Notes: generated from the sequence alone by a model not told the origin. Numbered from the stretch's first letter, positions 1 to 9,702 are shown. The stretch: DNA of 64,000 nucleotides from Hyphomicrobiales bacterium (GCA_026708505.1 JAPOUU010000038.1:1-64000); one strand, 5' to 3'. Numbers and translations: made by a program.

Positions 1-636
1 TCCAAATCCCGTCCGCTCGCAGCCGGGAGCATTTCTCTCACGCAAGCCTTTGCGTTTCTTTTCGCACAGCTCGCCGTTGCGTTTATTGTGTTGTTGCAGT
101 TTAATTTATTCACCGTGGTGCTTGCACTTGTCGTCATGCCTCTCGTTGTCTTTTATCCTTTCGCCAAGCGCGTCACACAAATGCCGCAGATTGTTCTCGG
201 CTTCACCTTTGCATGGGGAGCGCTTGTGGGATGGAGCGCCGTTACCGGTGCGCTCGCGCTTGCGCCCGTCCTTCTCTATATCGGTTGCATTGCGTGGACG
301 GTCGGATACGACACGATCTACGCACACCAAGACTCCCGTGATGACGCCATTCTCGGACTCGGATCAAGCGCGCTGCTGTGGGGAGAGTCATCGCGCATAG
401 CCGTCGGCGTCTGTTATTTCATTGCGGCAGGCGCGCTTGTGCTCGCCGCGGTGCTTTCCGGAAGCGGATGGATGTTCTATGCATGCATGCCGCTCATCAT
501 CGCGCATCTGTTATGGCAGCTCGTCCGTTTCGATTCCGAAGACGCATCCGCATGCTCGCGCGTGTTTCGGTCCAACCGCGACCTCGGCGCGCTCGTGACG
601 CTTGCCTTGGCGCTGGGCGCATGGAGCGCGGCATGA
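1..636 (+). CDS. ubiA: 4-hydroxybenzoate polyprenyltransferase, 5'-truncated by window edge
   Basis: Membrane prenyltransferase that attaches the polyprenyl tail to 4-hydroxybenzoate in ubiquinone synthesis. The frame is open from base 1, and its first residues (SKSRPLAAG, then a QAF/QL segment) match the stretch after the first Asp-rich motif in UbiA, so the N-terminal third lies upstream of the window. The second signature, YDTIYAHQDSRDDAILG, is followed by further hydrophobic helices. The GTG at 88 is internal and is not the real start. Its stop overlaps the next gene's start (ATGA). Family identity is clear. Confidence 0.93.
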   Translation, partial: SKSRPLAAGSISLTQAFAFLFAQLAVAFIVLLQFNLFTVVLALVVMPLVVFYPFAKRVTQMPQIVLGFTFAWGALVGWSAVTGALALAPVLLYIGCIAWTVGYDTIYAHQDSRDDAILGLGSSALLWGESSRIAVGVCYFIAAGALVLAAVLSGSGWMFYACMPLIIAHLLWQLVRFDSEDASACSRVFRSNRDLGALVTLALALGAWSAA

Positions 637-1967
637 GCAAGCAACTCCCCGACATGCTGGATGCGCTCCTTGAGTGCGCACGAAAGGCCGGCGCCGAACA
701 TGCCGACGCCACCGCGCACCGGAGCAACTCGCTGCAAGAAACCGTCCGTCTTGGAAAACTCGAGTCCATCGAACGCTCCGAAAGCGCAGGTCTCGGCCTG
801 CGCGTGCTTATCGGCAAGCGGCAGGCATCGGTTGCAAGCGGCAAACTTGATGCGGCCGATTTTCCGATGCTCGCGGAGCGCGCCGTTGCAATGGCGCGTC
901 TTGCTCCCGAGGATGAATGGTGCGGATTGGCGGAAGCGTCACATTCGACGGACGGCGTTGACCTCGAACTGGATGATGGTTTCGAAGCGGACGAGTCGCT
1001 CCTGCACGAACGGGCGCAAGAAACCGAAGAAACGGCGATGGCGTTCAAAGGCGTTACCAACTCCGAGGGCGCGACGGCGAGTTGGTCGAGAGGCGACCTC
1101 GCGTTCGCAAACAGCAAAGGCTTCTCCGGCGGGTATCGTGTCAGCTCGCACCAGCTCGTCTGCGTAGTCGTTGCCGAGAAAGACGGTGTAAAGGAACGCG
1201 ATTATGCTTATAGCACTATGCGCCACTTCAAGGATCTTGAAACTCCCGAAGCCGTCGGGCGCGAAGCTTCCGAGCGCGTCCTGGCACGCATGGGCGCTCG
1301 CAAGCCGCAAGGCGCGCAACTGCCCGTCGTTTTCGATGAGCGCGTCGCCTCGAGTCTGCTGCGGCATTTCGCGCAGGCAGTCTCCGGCGCATCCGTCGCG
1401 CGCGGCGTCAGCTTCCTCGAAAAACATCTCGATAAACCCGTATTTCACGAGAGCATCGACATTCTCGATGATCCTCTTCGCCCGCGCGGGCTGTCATCGC
1501 GCCCCTTCGATGATGAAGGCGTCACCGGCAAACGGCTTCTTCTTATCGAAGACGGCGTGTTGAAGAGCTGGCTGCTGGACAGTGCAAGCGGCAGGCAGCT
1601 CGGGCTTGCCTCCACGGGACACGCGTCACGCAGCGCCGCCGAGCCTCCCTCGCCGGCGCCATCGAACCTGCACATGCTTCCCGGCAAGGTTAATAAAGAC
1701 GAGCTTATCGCCGACATCGGGCAGGGGCTTTATGTCACCGAACTTATCGGGATGGGAGTCAATCCGGTCACCGGTGACTACTCCAGGGGCGCGGCGGGCT
1801 TTTGGATAGAAGACGGAAAGGTCACCTATCCGGTTAACGAGGTTACCATCGCGGGCAATTTGAAAGACATGTTTGCACACATCACTCCCGCCGACGACAT
1901 TCGTTTTCGCTTGAGTGTGAACGCGCCAAGCCTTCGCATTGAGGGCATGACCATTGCGGGCTTGTGA
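633..1967 (+). CDS. pmbA: TldD/PmbA family protein (TldE-like subunit)
   Basis: 444 residues. PmbA (TldE) pairs with TldD in a protease complex that degrades unfolded peptides and matures microcin- or CcdA-type substrates in E. coli. No HExxxH zinc motif is visible, which fits the TldE subunit rather than TldD. The C-terminal block with GMGVNPVTGDYSRGAAGFW and EVTIAGNLKDMF is diagnostic. ATG at 633 is chosen because it overlaps the ubiA stop; an in-frame ATG at 621 would add four residues. It overlaps the following gene by 4 nt. A tldD partner is not in the window. Confidence 0.9.
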   Translation: MSKQLPDMLDALLECARKAGAEHADATAHRSNSLQETVRLGKLESIERSESAGLGLRVLIGKRQASVASGKLDAADFPMLAERAVAMARLAPEDEWCGLAEASHSTDGVDLELDDGFEADESLLHERAQETEETAMAFKGVTNSEGATASWSRGDLAFANSKGFSGGYRVSSHQLVCVVVAEKDGVKERDYAYSTMRHFKDLETPEAVGREASERVLARMGARKPQGAQLPVVFDERVASSLLRHFAQAVSGASVARGVSFLEKHLDKPVFHESIDILDDPLRPRGLSSRPFDDEGVTGKRLLLIEDGVLKSWLLDSASGRQLGLASTGHASRSAAEPPSPAPSNLHMLPGKVNKDELIADIGQGLYVTELIGMGVNPVTGDYSRGAAGFWIEDGKVTYPVNEVTIAGNLKDMFAHITPADDIRFRLSVNAPSLRIEGMTIAGL

Positions 1968-2803
1968 ACACGGACGTACAGGATGACCGGCAGGCGATCC
2001 TCGAGGCTATCGAAGCCGCGGGCGCGTTGGCAATGGAGTATTTTCGAAGGCAGGAAGCCGGCGACTTAAAAACACAACAAAAATCCGACGGCTCCCTTTA
2101 CAGCGATGCCGACCTTGCCGTCAACGAACTGCTGCGCCGGCGGCTTCGCGATTACGCTCCCGACTACGGGTGGCTCTCGGAAGAAGACGAAGATGAAACC
2201 GGGCGGTTGGAAAAACGTCGCGCCTGGATCGTTGATCCCATTGACGGGTCGAGGGCTTTCTTGCGCGGCGACAGGGAGTTTGCCATCTGTGTTTGTCTGG
2301 TCGAGGACGGGGCGCCGATTCTCTCCGCAATTCATGTTCCCGCTATGAGCGAATTTTATTTTGCACGCCGGGGGCAGGGCGCCTGGTGCAACGGCGCGCG
2401 CCTGCCCGTCCGGGCGCCGATGCCCTCGGCCAATCTCTCCGATTGCAGCCTGCTGACAACCGGACGCGTCAAACGTATCGATTTCTGGCGCGAACTGCTC
2501 GGACTTGAGGGCGATGCGCAGGAATTGCAGTTGCCCGGGTCCATCGCTTACAGGTTGATGTTGGTCGCGCGCGGCGATTTCGATGCGACCCTGTCCATGA
2601 CGCAAAAATGGGAGTGGGACCTCGCCGCCGCGCATCTCATCGCGGCCGAAAGCGGCGTTGAAGTCACTGCGCGCGAAGGCTCAACCCTGTGCTATAATGA
2701 GAGCGTTGATAGTTCTTGCGATGGCGTTCTTGCCGCGCCCGTCGGTTTGCACGAGCGCCTCGCAGAACGGGTCCGGGAGGGTCTCGCGCGCGAAGCCTCC
2801 TGA
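1964..2803 (+). CDS. cysQ: Inositol monophosphatase family phosphatase (CysQ-like)
   Basis: 279 residues, Mg-dependent phosphatase of the FIG/IMPase superfamily. Metal-binding motifs are in order: EED (SEEDEDE), then WIVDPIDGSRAF, then WEWDLAAAHLI near residue 210. In proteobacteria such proteins usually act as 3'(2'),5'-bisphosphate nucleotidases that recycle PAP from sulfate assimilation, but substrate cannot be read from sequence. The start is a GTG overlapping the pmbA stop (GTGA). It lies in the pmbA-to-lpxL chain, an order seen in other alphaproteobacteria. Confidence 0.85.
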   Translation: MNTDVQDDRQAILEAIEAAGALAMEYFRRQEAGDLKTQQKSDGSLYSDADLAVNELLRRRLRDYAPDYGWLSEEDEDETGRLEKRRAWIVDPIDGSRAFLRGDREFAICVCLVEDGAPILSAIHVPAMSEFYFARRGQGAWCNGARLPVRAPMPSANLSDCSLLTTGRVKRIDFWRELLGLEGDAQELQLPGSIAYRLMLVARGDFDATLSMTQKWEWDLAAAHLIAAESGVEVTAREGSTLCYNESVDSSCDGVLAAPVGLHERLAERVREGLAREAS

Positions 2804-2830
2804 ATCATCCAAATTCTTGCAGAGGTACTT

Positions 2831-3067
2831 ATGGCAAAACAGCGATTGCATTTGGTTTTTGGCGGCGAACTGGTTGAGTTGGACAAGTCCGAGTTTCAAA
2901 ACACCGATTCCCTTGATATCGTCGGCATCTTTCCCGACTACGCATCCGCGCATGCCGCCTGGAAAGCCGCCGCGCAGCGAACCGTCGATAACGCCCAAAT
3001 GCGCTACTTCATCGTTCACATGCACAAACTGCTCGACCCCGAAGAGGAAGAGTTGTCCGGTTCATGA
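2831..3067 (+). CDS. DUF4170 family small protein
   Basis: 78 residues. It matches the DUF4170 pattern: KLHLVFGGEL-like start, an IVGIFPDY block, AWKAAAQRTVDNA, then YFIVHMHKLLDPE. The family is small, soluble and largely alphaproteobacterial, typically next to msbA and cysQ as here. No function is established. The upstream sequence has an AGAGG purine run before the ATG. Its stop overlaps the msbA start (ATGA), so the two are probably translationally coupled. Confidence 0.82.
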   Translation: MAKQRLHLVFGGELVELDKSEFQNTDSLDIVGIFPDYASAHAAWKAAAQRTVDNAQMRYFIVHMHKLLDPEEEELSGS

Positions 3068-4815
3068 GCGCCGCAAACGCAATCCGGTATCATATCGTCG
3101 TGCGGGTGTTGCGGGAATATCTGCGGCCGCAGTATAAATTGCTGCTGCTCACCATTGCCGCAAACCTGTTCGTCGCCGGATCAACGGCGCTTTTGCCGTG
3201 GCTTGTCAATCTCTCCATTGACGGCATCTTCGAAAGATCGCAAAAGCATTTGTTGTATTTGCTTCCGCTCGCCGTGCTTGGCGCGATGATGATGAAGTCA
3301 CTCAGCACCTATGTTGCACGAATGTCCGCCGGAAATATCAATCTGCGCATGTCCGCCCAGCTCGAGCGCGAACTTTCCGGCAATCTCATCCGTTCCGACC
3401 TCGCCCGCATCACCGCGGCGCACTCGGGACAATTTCTCTCGCGCTTCATGAACGACATTCCCGTGCTGTGCCAATCGATGAGTTTGAGCCTTCTCAATAT
3501 CACGCAGCATTTGCTCACCGTCATCGCGTTGTATGGGTCAATGCTGTATCTGAGCTGGCGGCTCGGATTGTTGATGACGCTGTTGGTGCCGTTCATCGTC
3601 TATTTTCTCGCACGAAAGGGGCGCCGGGCGCAAAACGCATCCAATGCGCGCCTAGCCGAAAGCGCATCCTTCTCCGTGCGTGTCACCGAAATCCTCCATG
3701 CGCTTCGAGTCATCAAAGCCTACGGGCGCGAAAACTACGAAATCGACCGCGCCGCCGATGCCGTCGCCCGACTCAAGCGCCGCGACTACATCTCCATGCG
3801 CGTGCGCAACGCCGCCGCGCCGCTCATAGAAGCCATCGCGGGGATCGGCGTCGCGGGCATCATCTTCTACGGCGGGGTGTTGCATTTCAATTCGCAACTC
3901 ACGCTCGCCGAATTCACCGGATTTATCGCCGCGCTCATGCTTGTATACCAGCCGTTGCGCGGGCTTGCCGGGCAGCATGTTCTGCTCCATGAGGGTCTTG
4001 CCGCCGCCGAGCGAATCTTCACCCTGCTCGACAAAAAACCGCGCCTGCTGGACGATGCCGACGCCCGGGCGCTCCACATCAAAGGTGCAGAGATACGTTT
4101 TGAAAATATCCGCTTCCATTACAGCGACAATGAACCGGTGCTGCACGGCGTCAACCTGACGGCGGCGGCGGGCAAGACCACCGCGCTGGTCGGCGCAAGC
4201 GGTTCGGGCAAAAGCACGCTGCTCAATTTCGTGCCTCGATTGTTCGACCCGGACGAAGGGAAGGTCATGCTGGACGGGCAGGACATTCGCCATGCCCGCT
4301 TGTCGGACGTTCGCGACTGCATTGCGGTTGTCACGCAGCAGCCGATTTTGTTTGACGACAGCGTTCGCGCGAACATTGCCTACGGCAAGCCGGATGCGAG
4401 CGACGCCGAAATCGAAGCCGCCGCGCGCGAGGCGTCCGCCCATGATTTCATTAAGGCGTTGCCCGAAGGTTATGAGACCCGTGTCGGCGAGGGCGGGCAG
4501 TTGCTTTCGGGAGGGCAGCGCCAGGCCGTTGCGATTGCGCGCGCGATGTTAAAGGACGCGCCGATATTGTTGCTGGACGAGGCGACGGCATCGCTGGATT
4601 CGGTCTGGGAAGAGCGCGTGCGCGTAAGTCTTTCAAAACTGATGCGCTCGCGCACGGTGCTGGTGATAGCGCACCGTCTTGCAACGGTTGCCGACGCCGA
4701 TTACATTTATGTGCTTGATAAGGGGCGCATCGTTGAGGAGGGTTCCCACGCGCAGTTGATGGCGAAAGGCGGTTATTACGCAAACCTGGCGCGTGCGCAA
4801 TTTATGTCCGAGTGA
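3064..4815 (+). CDS. msbA: ABC transporter, fused permease/ATPase (MsbA-type lipid flippase)
   Basis: 583 residues. An N-terminal six-helix exporter domain (about residues 20-310) is followed by a nucleotide-binding domain with Walker A GASGSGKST, signature LSGGQRQAVAIARA, Walker B ILLLDEATASLD and the H-loop (IAHRL). The placement directly before waaA, lpxK and lpxL supports a role in flipping core-lipid A across the inner membrane. Homologous exporters with other lipid or drug substrates exist, so MsbA is inferred from context as much as from sequence. The start overlaps the DUF4170 stop and the end overlaps waaA. Confidence 0.87.
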   Translation: MSAANAIRYHIVVRVLREYLRPQYKLLLLTIAANLFVAGSTALLPWLVNLSIDGIFERSQKHLLYLLPLAVLGAMMMKSLSTYVARMSAGNINLRMSAQLERELSGNLIRSDLARITAAHSGQFLSRFMNDIPVLCQSMSLSLLNITQHLLTVIALYGSMLYLSWRLGLLMTLLVPFIVYFLARKGRRAQNASNARLAESASFSVRVTEILHALRVIKAYGRENYEIDRAADAVARLKRRDYISMRVRNAAAPLIEAIAGIGVAGIIFYGGVLHFNSQLTLAEFTGFIAALMLVYQPLRGLAGQHVLLHEGLAAAERIFTLLDKKPRLLDDADARALHIKGAEIRFENIRFHYSDNEPVLHGVNLTAAAGKTTALVGASGSGKSTLLNFVPRLFDPDEGKVMLDGQDIRHARLSDVRDCIAVVTQQPILFDDSVRANIAYGKPDASDAEIEAAAREASAHDFIKALPEGYETRVGEGGQLLSGGQRQAVAIARAMLKDAPILLLDEATASLDSVWEERVRVSLSKLMRSRTVLVIAHRLATVADADYIYVLDKGRIVEEGSHAQLMAKGGYYANLARAQFMSE

Positions 4816-6098
4816 TGAAAACAAAAAGCCTGTTGCTGGAATGCTATCGTTTGTGCGGCGTGTTGCTTGCGCCGGTTGCCGCGCTTTTGTGTTTGTGGCG
4901 GCTGGTTCGCGGGCAGGAAGAGCGCGCCCGCATCGGCGAGCGCTTCGGTTTTGCAAAGCAATCCCGGCCGCCGGGCCGATTGATCTGGTTTCACGGCGCA
5001 AGCATCGGCGAGGTCGTTGCGTTGCTGCCGCTGGTGAACAGCCTGCTGGAGCGCAACGAGCATCTGCAGGTTCTGATTACTTCGACGACGCAGGGATCCT
5101 CAACGGTGCTAAGTTCTCGAATGCCCTCGCGCTGTATTCATCAATATGTCCCCTACGACTATCCCGGCGCGGTTCGGCGTTTCCTTTCGCACTGGCGGCC
5201 CGACCTTGCCGTGTGGACGGAATCGGAATTATGGCCGCATTTGATTTTGCAAGCGCGCTCCAACGGAATTTTAATGGCGCAGGTCAGCGCATACATGTCC
5301 GCGACTTCGTTTCAACGCTGGAAATTCGCGCCGCAGGCCGCCCGGATGCTGCTGGAGAGTTTTTCAATTTGTCTCGCGCGGGACGAGACGGCGTCACATC
5401 GATTGTCCGATTTGCTCGGACGCGAGATCGACGGCATCGCCAATTTGAAGGAGGTCACGCTCGAACTCCCCTTTGACGCCGCCGAACTCGCCGCTTTGCA
5501 AGAACGCATCGGGAACCGTCCGTGCTGGCTTGCAACCAACACGCACGAGGGCGAGGAGGAGATGATCGCGCGCGTGCATCAGCGTTTGCGCTCGAGTCAT
5601 CCGGATTTGCTGCTGGTGCTTGCGCCCCGCCGCGTTGAACGCGCCGATGCGATCGTTCGCGTCCTGGAGCGCGAACTCGACGGGCGCGTGCAGTTGCGTT
5701 CGCATACGCGCCTGCCGCAGGCGGACAGTTCGGTTTATGTGGTCGATAGTTTCGGCGAACTGGGATTATTCTATCAGATGTTCGACATGGTTTTTCTCGG
5801 CGGCAGTTTGACTTCGCAGGGCGGGCACAACCCTCTCGAGCCTGCGCGCTTGGGGTGTTTCGTATTGCACGGCGGACATGTCGCGGCGTATGCGTATTTA
5901 TTCAAGACACTGGATGCATACGGCGGCGGGGCGTGTGTAACGGATGAAGGCGCGCTGGCGGATGCCGTATCGAGGCGTCTGCGCGATGCTTCCCTGCTTA
6001 AAGGGGAAAGTGCAACGGCGCGGCGGTTCGCGCTCGAGCGCGGAGGCGGAATGGTTGATGATGTGGCAACGCGCTTGCTTGCGTTGATGGATTCATGA
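4815..6098 (+). CDS. waaA: 3-deoxy-D-manno-octulosonic acid (Kdo) transferase
   Basis: 427 residues, GT-B glycosyltransferase that adds Kdo to lipid IVA at the inner-membrane face. An N-terminal hydrophobic anchor precedes the characteristic blocks WFHGASIGEVVALLPL, TSTTQGSS, VPYDYPGAVRRFL, WTESELWPHLI and, in the C-terminal domain, FLGGSLTSQGGHNPLEPA. ATG 4815 (TGATG overlap with the msbA stop) is preferred over GTG 4812. The stop overlaps lpxK (ATGA). Whether it adds one or two Kdo residues cannot be judged. Confidence 0.93.
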   Translation: MKTKSLLLECYRLCGVLLAPVAALLCLWRLVRGQEERARIGERFGFAKQSRPPGRLIWFHGASIGEVVALLPLVNSLLERNEHLQVLITSTTQGSSTVLSSRMPSRCIHQYVPYDYPGAVRRFLSHWRPDLAVWTESELWPHLILQARSNGILMAQVSAYMSATSFQRWKFAPQAARMLLESFSICLARDETASHRLSDLLGREIDGIANLKEVTLELPFDAAELAALQERIGNRPCWLATNTHEGEEEMIARVHQRLRSSHPDLLLVLAPRRVERADAIVRVLERELDGRVQLRSHTRLPQADSSVYVVDSFGELGLFYQMFDMVFLGGSLTSQGGHNPLEPARLGCFVLHGGHVAAYAYLFKTLDAYGGGACVTDEGALADAVSRRLRDASLLKGESATARRFALERGGGMVDDVATRLLALMDS

Positions 6099-7096
6099 AA
6101 CCGCCGGCATTCTGGTACCACGAGGACGGTGAATCGCTGCCGGCGCGTTTGCTTGCGCCGTTGTCTTGGCTGGCGACGGGAATATCGCGCAGGCGCTGGC
6201 GCAACGCTTCGCCGCAACGCGCAGGCGTTCCGGCTCTCTGCGTCGGCAACGCCACCGTCGGCGGTGCGGGCAAGACGCCCGTGGCGCTGGCGCTGGCGAA
6301 GCATTTCCTCGCGCGCGGCTCCAAGGTGCATTTTCTCACGCGCGGTTATGGCGGAAGCGAGCGCGGAGTGCTTCGGGTGGACGAGCATCATGATGCCGCA
6401 CGGGTCGGCGATGAAGCCTTGGAACTTGCCGCGGTTGCGCCGTGCTGGGTTGCCCGTGACAGGCTTGCGGGCGCCCGGGCCGCAAGCGATGCGGGCGCCG
6501 GATTGCTCATTCTCGATGACGGCTTGCAGAATCCCCGGCTTCATTATGATGTCGGCGTGCTGGTTGTGGACGGCATGCGCGGGCTGGGCAACGGACGCGT
6601 GCTTCCGGCAGGGCCCTTGCGCGAACCTTGGAGCGATGTCCTGGCACGCGCCGATGCGGTGGTGGTGATGGGCGAGCCGGAACAGTCGCATTTACGCACG
6701 GCGTTGTCCCGGGTCGATCCTTCGAAATTGTTTACGGCGCGCCTGCATGCGTGTCCGATGGCGCTGCCTCCGCGTCTGCTGGCTTTCAGCGGCATTGCGC
6801 ATCCGGAAAAATTACTCGGGAGTTTGCGCGAACTGGGTGGTAACATTGTCGGCAGCATCGACTTTCCTGATCATCATCGTTTCAGCGAGTCGGATGCACG
6901 GTTGTTGTTGAAGGAAGCGCAACGGTTGGACGCGACGCCGATTACCACGAACAAGGACGCGATGCGCCTCGCGCATTCACGCGGGGGAAGCGCGTGCGGA
7001 CGTCTGGTGAAGTCAATGTCGGTGTTGCACGTGGAGGCGCGTTTTGACGACATTGAGCGCTTTGAATCTTTCACCCATTCGAGGATATCCAAATGA
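6095..7096 (+). CDS. lpxK: Tetraacyldisaccharide 4'-kinase
   Basis: 333 residues, phosphorylates the 4' position of the lipid A disaccharide to form lipid IVA. The distinctive P-loop VGNATVGGAGKTPVALAL is near residue 50, and ILDDGLQNPRLHYD near residue 140 is the family signature. It starts by ATGA overlap with waaA and ends by overlap with lpxL. The length is typical for the family. Confidence 0.95.
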   Translation: MKPPAFWYHEDGESLPARLLAPLSWLATGISRRRWRNASPQRAGVPALCVGNATVGGAGKTPVALALAKHFLARGSKVHFLTRGYGGSERGVLRVDEHHDAARVGDEALELAAVAPCWVARDRLAGARAASDAGAGLLILDDGLQNPRLHYDVGVLVVDGMRGLGNGRVLPAGPLREPWSDVLARADAVVVMGEPEQSHLRTALSRVDPSKLFTARLHACPMALPPRLLAFSGIAHPEKLLGSLRELGGNIVGSIDFPDHHRFSESDARLLLKEAQRLDATPITTNKDAMRLAHSRGGSACGRLVKSMSVLHVEARFDDIERFESFTHSRISK

Positions 7097-8004
7097 TGCG
7101 AACGCTGCGTTATTTCTTGGAGGCGGTATTGTTTTGGATGCTGGTTCCCTTCGTTTGGGCGTTGGGGCTGGATCGGGCCTCTTGGCTGTTTGGTAAAATC
7201 GGACGCTTTGTCGGTCCGCGCACGGGGATGCGTCGAACGCTGAGACGGCGCATTGAAGCCGCTCTGCCGGAGAAGAGTGACGCCGAGGTCACCGAGATGA
7301 TCTCGGACATGTGGGAGCATTTCTTGCGCTTTCTTGCGGAATTGATTTTGCTGGAGCGCTTCTCCGAGCCGCGCTACCAGGATCGTGTCGAGATTTGCGG
7401 CGAGGAATTTTTTCGCCAAGCGGTTTCAAGCGGTCGCGGCGTGCTTCTGCTGACCGGGCATCTCGGCAATTGGGAGTTGATTTTTCCGGTGCTTGCGCGA
7501 CTGACCGGACCCTACAAACTGTCGGGAGTCTACCGGCCGCTAAACAATGTGTTTCTGGACAAGGTTTTGTTGCGGACTCGAAGCCGTTCGATGAAGCGGG
7601 TTGCCCATGAGAATTTATGGCCGCTTGAAGAGCGCATGATTCCAAAAACCGGGGACCAGCGCCGCAATATGCGCACCGTCCTAAGCGCGCTGCAAAAGCG
7701 CGAGGGCATTATGTTGTTGGTGGACCAAAGAACAAGCCAGGGCATCAAGGCGAAATTCTTCGGGCTGCCTGCAATGACGACCCACCTGCCCGCGCAACTG
7801 GCAATCAGCAATGGACACATATTGCTGCCGGTTTCGATTGCCCGCAAACAAGGCGTCAATTTCGTCTTTCGCTTTCACGAGCCGATTCCCTCGGACGGGG
7901 CCGAGGTTCTTGGTCTAACCCAAAAAATTAACGATTTTTTCGAGGCGCAAATTCGAAAGCATCCCGAACAATGGCTTTGGCTGCATAATCGCTGGCGCCC
8001 TTGA
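7093..8004 (+). CDS. lpxL: Lipid A biosynthesis acyltransferase (LpxL/HtrB family)
   Basis: 303 residues, transfers a secondary acyl chain to Kdo-lipid IVA at the inner membrane. A hydrophobic N-terminal segment (about residues 10-25) is followed by the catalytic HX4E motif in TGHLGNWELIF, then a YRPLNN block and VDQRTSQGIKAKFFG. ATG 7093 overlaps lpxK; ATG 7096 is equally possible. It is the last gene of the lipid A block and converges on the DUF2093 gene with a 12-nt gap. Confidence 0.9.
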   Translation: MMRTLRYFLEAVLFWMLVPFVWALGLDRASWLFGKIGRFVGPRTGMRRTLRRRIEAALPEKSDAEVTEMISDMWEHFLRFLAELILLERFSEPRYQDRVEICGEEFFRQAVSSGRGVLLLTGHLGNWELIFPVLARLTGPYKLSGVYRPLNNVFLDKVLLRTRSRSMKRVAHENLWPLEERMIPKTGDQRRNMRTVLSALQKREGIMLLVDQRTSQGIKAKFFGLPAMTTHLPAQLAISNGHILLPVSIARKQGVNFVFRFHEPIPSDGAEVLGLTQKINDFFEAQIRKHPEQWLWLHNRWRP

Positions 8005-8016
8005 ATAAAGCCCGCG

Positions 8017-8232
8017 TCAGGGTTTCTCCTGCGCTGCAAGGGAGCGCTGCCGCTGCAAAGACGCCTCCGCGTCAACGTATGCTTCCTGCCTTTCAACGCT
8101 CCAGTATTTTAACTCGTCCAGGGGGATCCTTTCTCCCGTTATCTTGCAAAGAACGAAATCACCTTTTTCAATGGTGGTGAAGTAAGTTGCCATGTATCGC
8201 AGTTTTGCTTCTTTTCCGGCCGTGAGTTTCAT
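8017..8232 (-). CDS. DUF2093 domain-containing protein
   Basis: 71 residues. It matches the DUF2093 family: EAKLRY near the start, a central VLCKITGERIPLDELKYWSVERQEAY. The family is small, soluble and common in alphaproteobacteria, usually beside xseA or lpxK as here. No function is known. Its ATG overlaps the xseA stop (ATGA), so it is the distal gene of an xseA operon. Confidence 0.85.
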   Translation of the reverse strand: MKLTAGKEAKLRYMATYFTTIEKGDFVLCKITGERIPLDELKYWSVERQEAYVDAEASLQRQRSLAAQEKP

Positions 8233-9674
8233 GATTTTTTAAATAAGCTCTCTTGTTCCTTGGTCGTCTTGGATGCCGGTTTCTTCTTCGGCTTTGCGGA
8301 AGACTCCGATGCGATGGTTGCCTGGACGCGATTGTTCCCTGCGAATTCCAACGAGACTTCCGTGCCCGCGCGTGCTTGTTCCGCCCGCGAGACAAGGTTT
8401 TTACCTTCCCATACGAGCGCAAATCCGCGTTCGAGCACGCGCTGGTGCGAGAAAGCCTCAAGAAGATTGCCGTGCGCCTCAAGTTTCTTGTTTAGATCGG
8501 AGAGCATTGTATGCACGCTCCGATTCACGCGCGTCTTTATGGTATCGAAACGATCGACGGCGGTGTCAAGTTGCTTGCGCAGTGCATGCAGGGAAATGCG
8601 TGCACCCAGCGAGGCGAAACGTTCAACCTGGATTGCGTGTCCGTGCGCGAAGGCGCGTTTGAGTCGCCCCTCAATGTTGTCGAAGCGTTGCATGAGCGGC
8701 GAGAGAATGTCGGAAGCGCGGCGTATGTGTCTTGCGGATTGGTTCAGCCGCTCGGCCGCCGTCTCAAGGCGCCGGGTGTTGGCGAGATTCAATCGTCGCG
8801 CGAAATTCTCCACGGTCTCGAGGAGTTCGCTGCGCACGGGAACGGCAAATTCGGCCGCGGCGGTGGGGGTGGGCGCGCGTTTGTCGGCGGCCAGGTCGAT
8901 GAGGGTGGTGTCGCTCTCGTGTCCGATGGCGGAGATGACGGGAATGTCGGAGGCGGCTACGGCCTGGACGATTTCCTCTTCGTTGAAGGGCCAGAGGTCC
9001 TCAAGCGAGCCGCCGCCCCGTGCAACGATAATGATGTCGGGGCGCGGAATGTCGCCGCCGGGCTTGAGCGCGTTGAAACCCCGGACGGCGGCAACAACTT
9101 CCGCCGCGCATTTTTCACCCTGCACCTGTACGGGCCAAAGAAGAACATGCCGGGGGAACCGTCCGGAAAGCCGGTGGAGAATGTCGTGGATGACGGCGCC
9201 GCCCGGACTGGTCGCAACGCCGATGATTTGCGGCAGAAACGGCAGTTCGCGCTTGCGCTCTTCGTCGAAGAGTCCCTGCGCCGCAAGTTTGCGCTTTCGT
9301 TTTTCCAGCATGGCCATAAGGGCGCCTTCGCCGGCGGGCGCGATCGAGTCAATGGAGATTTGGTATTTGGATTGGGGCGCGTATGTTCGCAGCTGTCCGG
9401 TCGCGATGACTTCGAGTCCGATTTCCGGCTTGAAGGCGAGGGCGCGCGCATTCGATCTCCAGATGACGCCGTCAAGGACGGCCTTGTCGTCTTTGAGGCT
9501 GAGGTAAATGTGCCCCGACGGCGGGGTTGCCACCTTGCCGAGCTCTCCGCGCACGCGCACGACATCAAAGCCGTCTTCGAGATGACGTTTGATCTTTTGC
9601 GAGAGCTCCGATACGGAATATTCGGACGGCTCGTTGCTTCGTGTGTCCATGTCGGCGTCTGAGGAAGTTTTCAC
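8229..9674 (-). CDS. xseA: Exodeoxyribonuclease VII large subunit
   Basis: 481 residues; with XseB it forms the single-strand DNA exonuclease. An N-terminal OB fold (VRGELGKVATPPSGHIYLSL) is followed by the catalytic region (PQIIGVATSPGGAVIHDIL, ARGGGSLEDLWPFNEE, ISAIGHESDTTLIDLAADKRAPTPTAAAE), a long coiled-coil region and a short C-terminal domain. The start is GTG 9674; an in-frame ATG 9650 would shorten the tail. xseB is not adjacent. It is divergent from purD with 40 nt between. Confidence 0.93.
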   Translation of the reverse strand: MKTSSDADMDTRSNEPSEYSVSELSQKIKRHLEDGFDVVRVRGELGKVATPPSGHIYLSLKDDKAVLDGVIWRSNARALAFKPEIGLEVIATGQLRTYAPQSKYQISIDSIAPAGEGALMAMLEKRKRKLAAQGLFDEERKRELPFLPQIIGVATSPGGAVIHDILHRLSGRFPRHVLLWPVQVQGEKCAAEVVAAVRGFNALKPGGDIPRPDIIIVARGGGSLEDLWPFNEEEIVQAVAASDIPVISAIGHESDTTLIDLAADKRAPTPTAAAEFAVPVRSELLETVENFARRLNLANTRRLETAAERLNQSARHIRRASDILSPLMQRFDNIEGRLKRAFAHGHAIQVERFASLGARISLHALRKQLDTAVDRFDTIKTRVNRSVHTMLSDLNKKLEAHGNLLEAFSHQRVLERGFALVWEGKNLVSRAEQARAGTEVSLEFAGNNRVQATIASESSAKPKKKPASKTTKEQESLFKKS

Positions 9675-9702
9675 GAGCCTAGTTTATCGCTTTTTACTGA
9701 TG

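Noticed and set aside
633-1967. Active HExxxH zinc protease in the pmbA gene
   Set aside because: No HExxxH motif is present; it fits the TldE-type subunit.
8511-9662. Long plus-strand open frame opposite xseA
   Set aside because: It is the antisense of a clear exonuclease gene, has no recognisable domain, and reflects GC-biased codon use.
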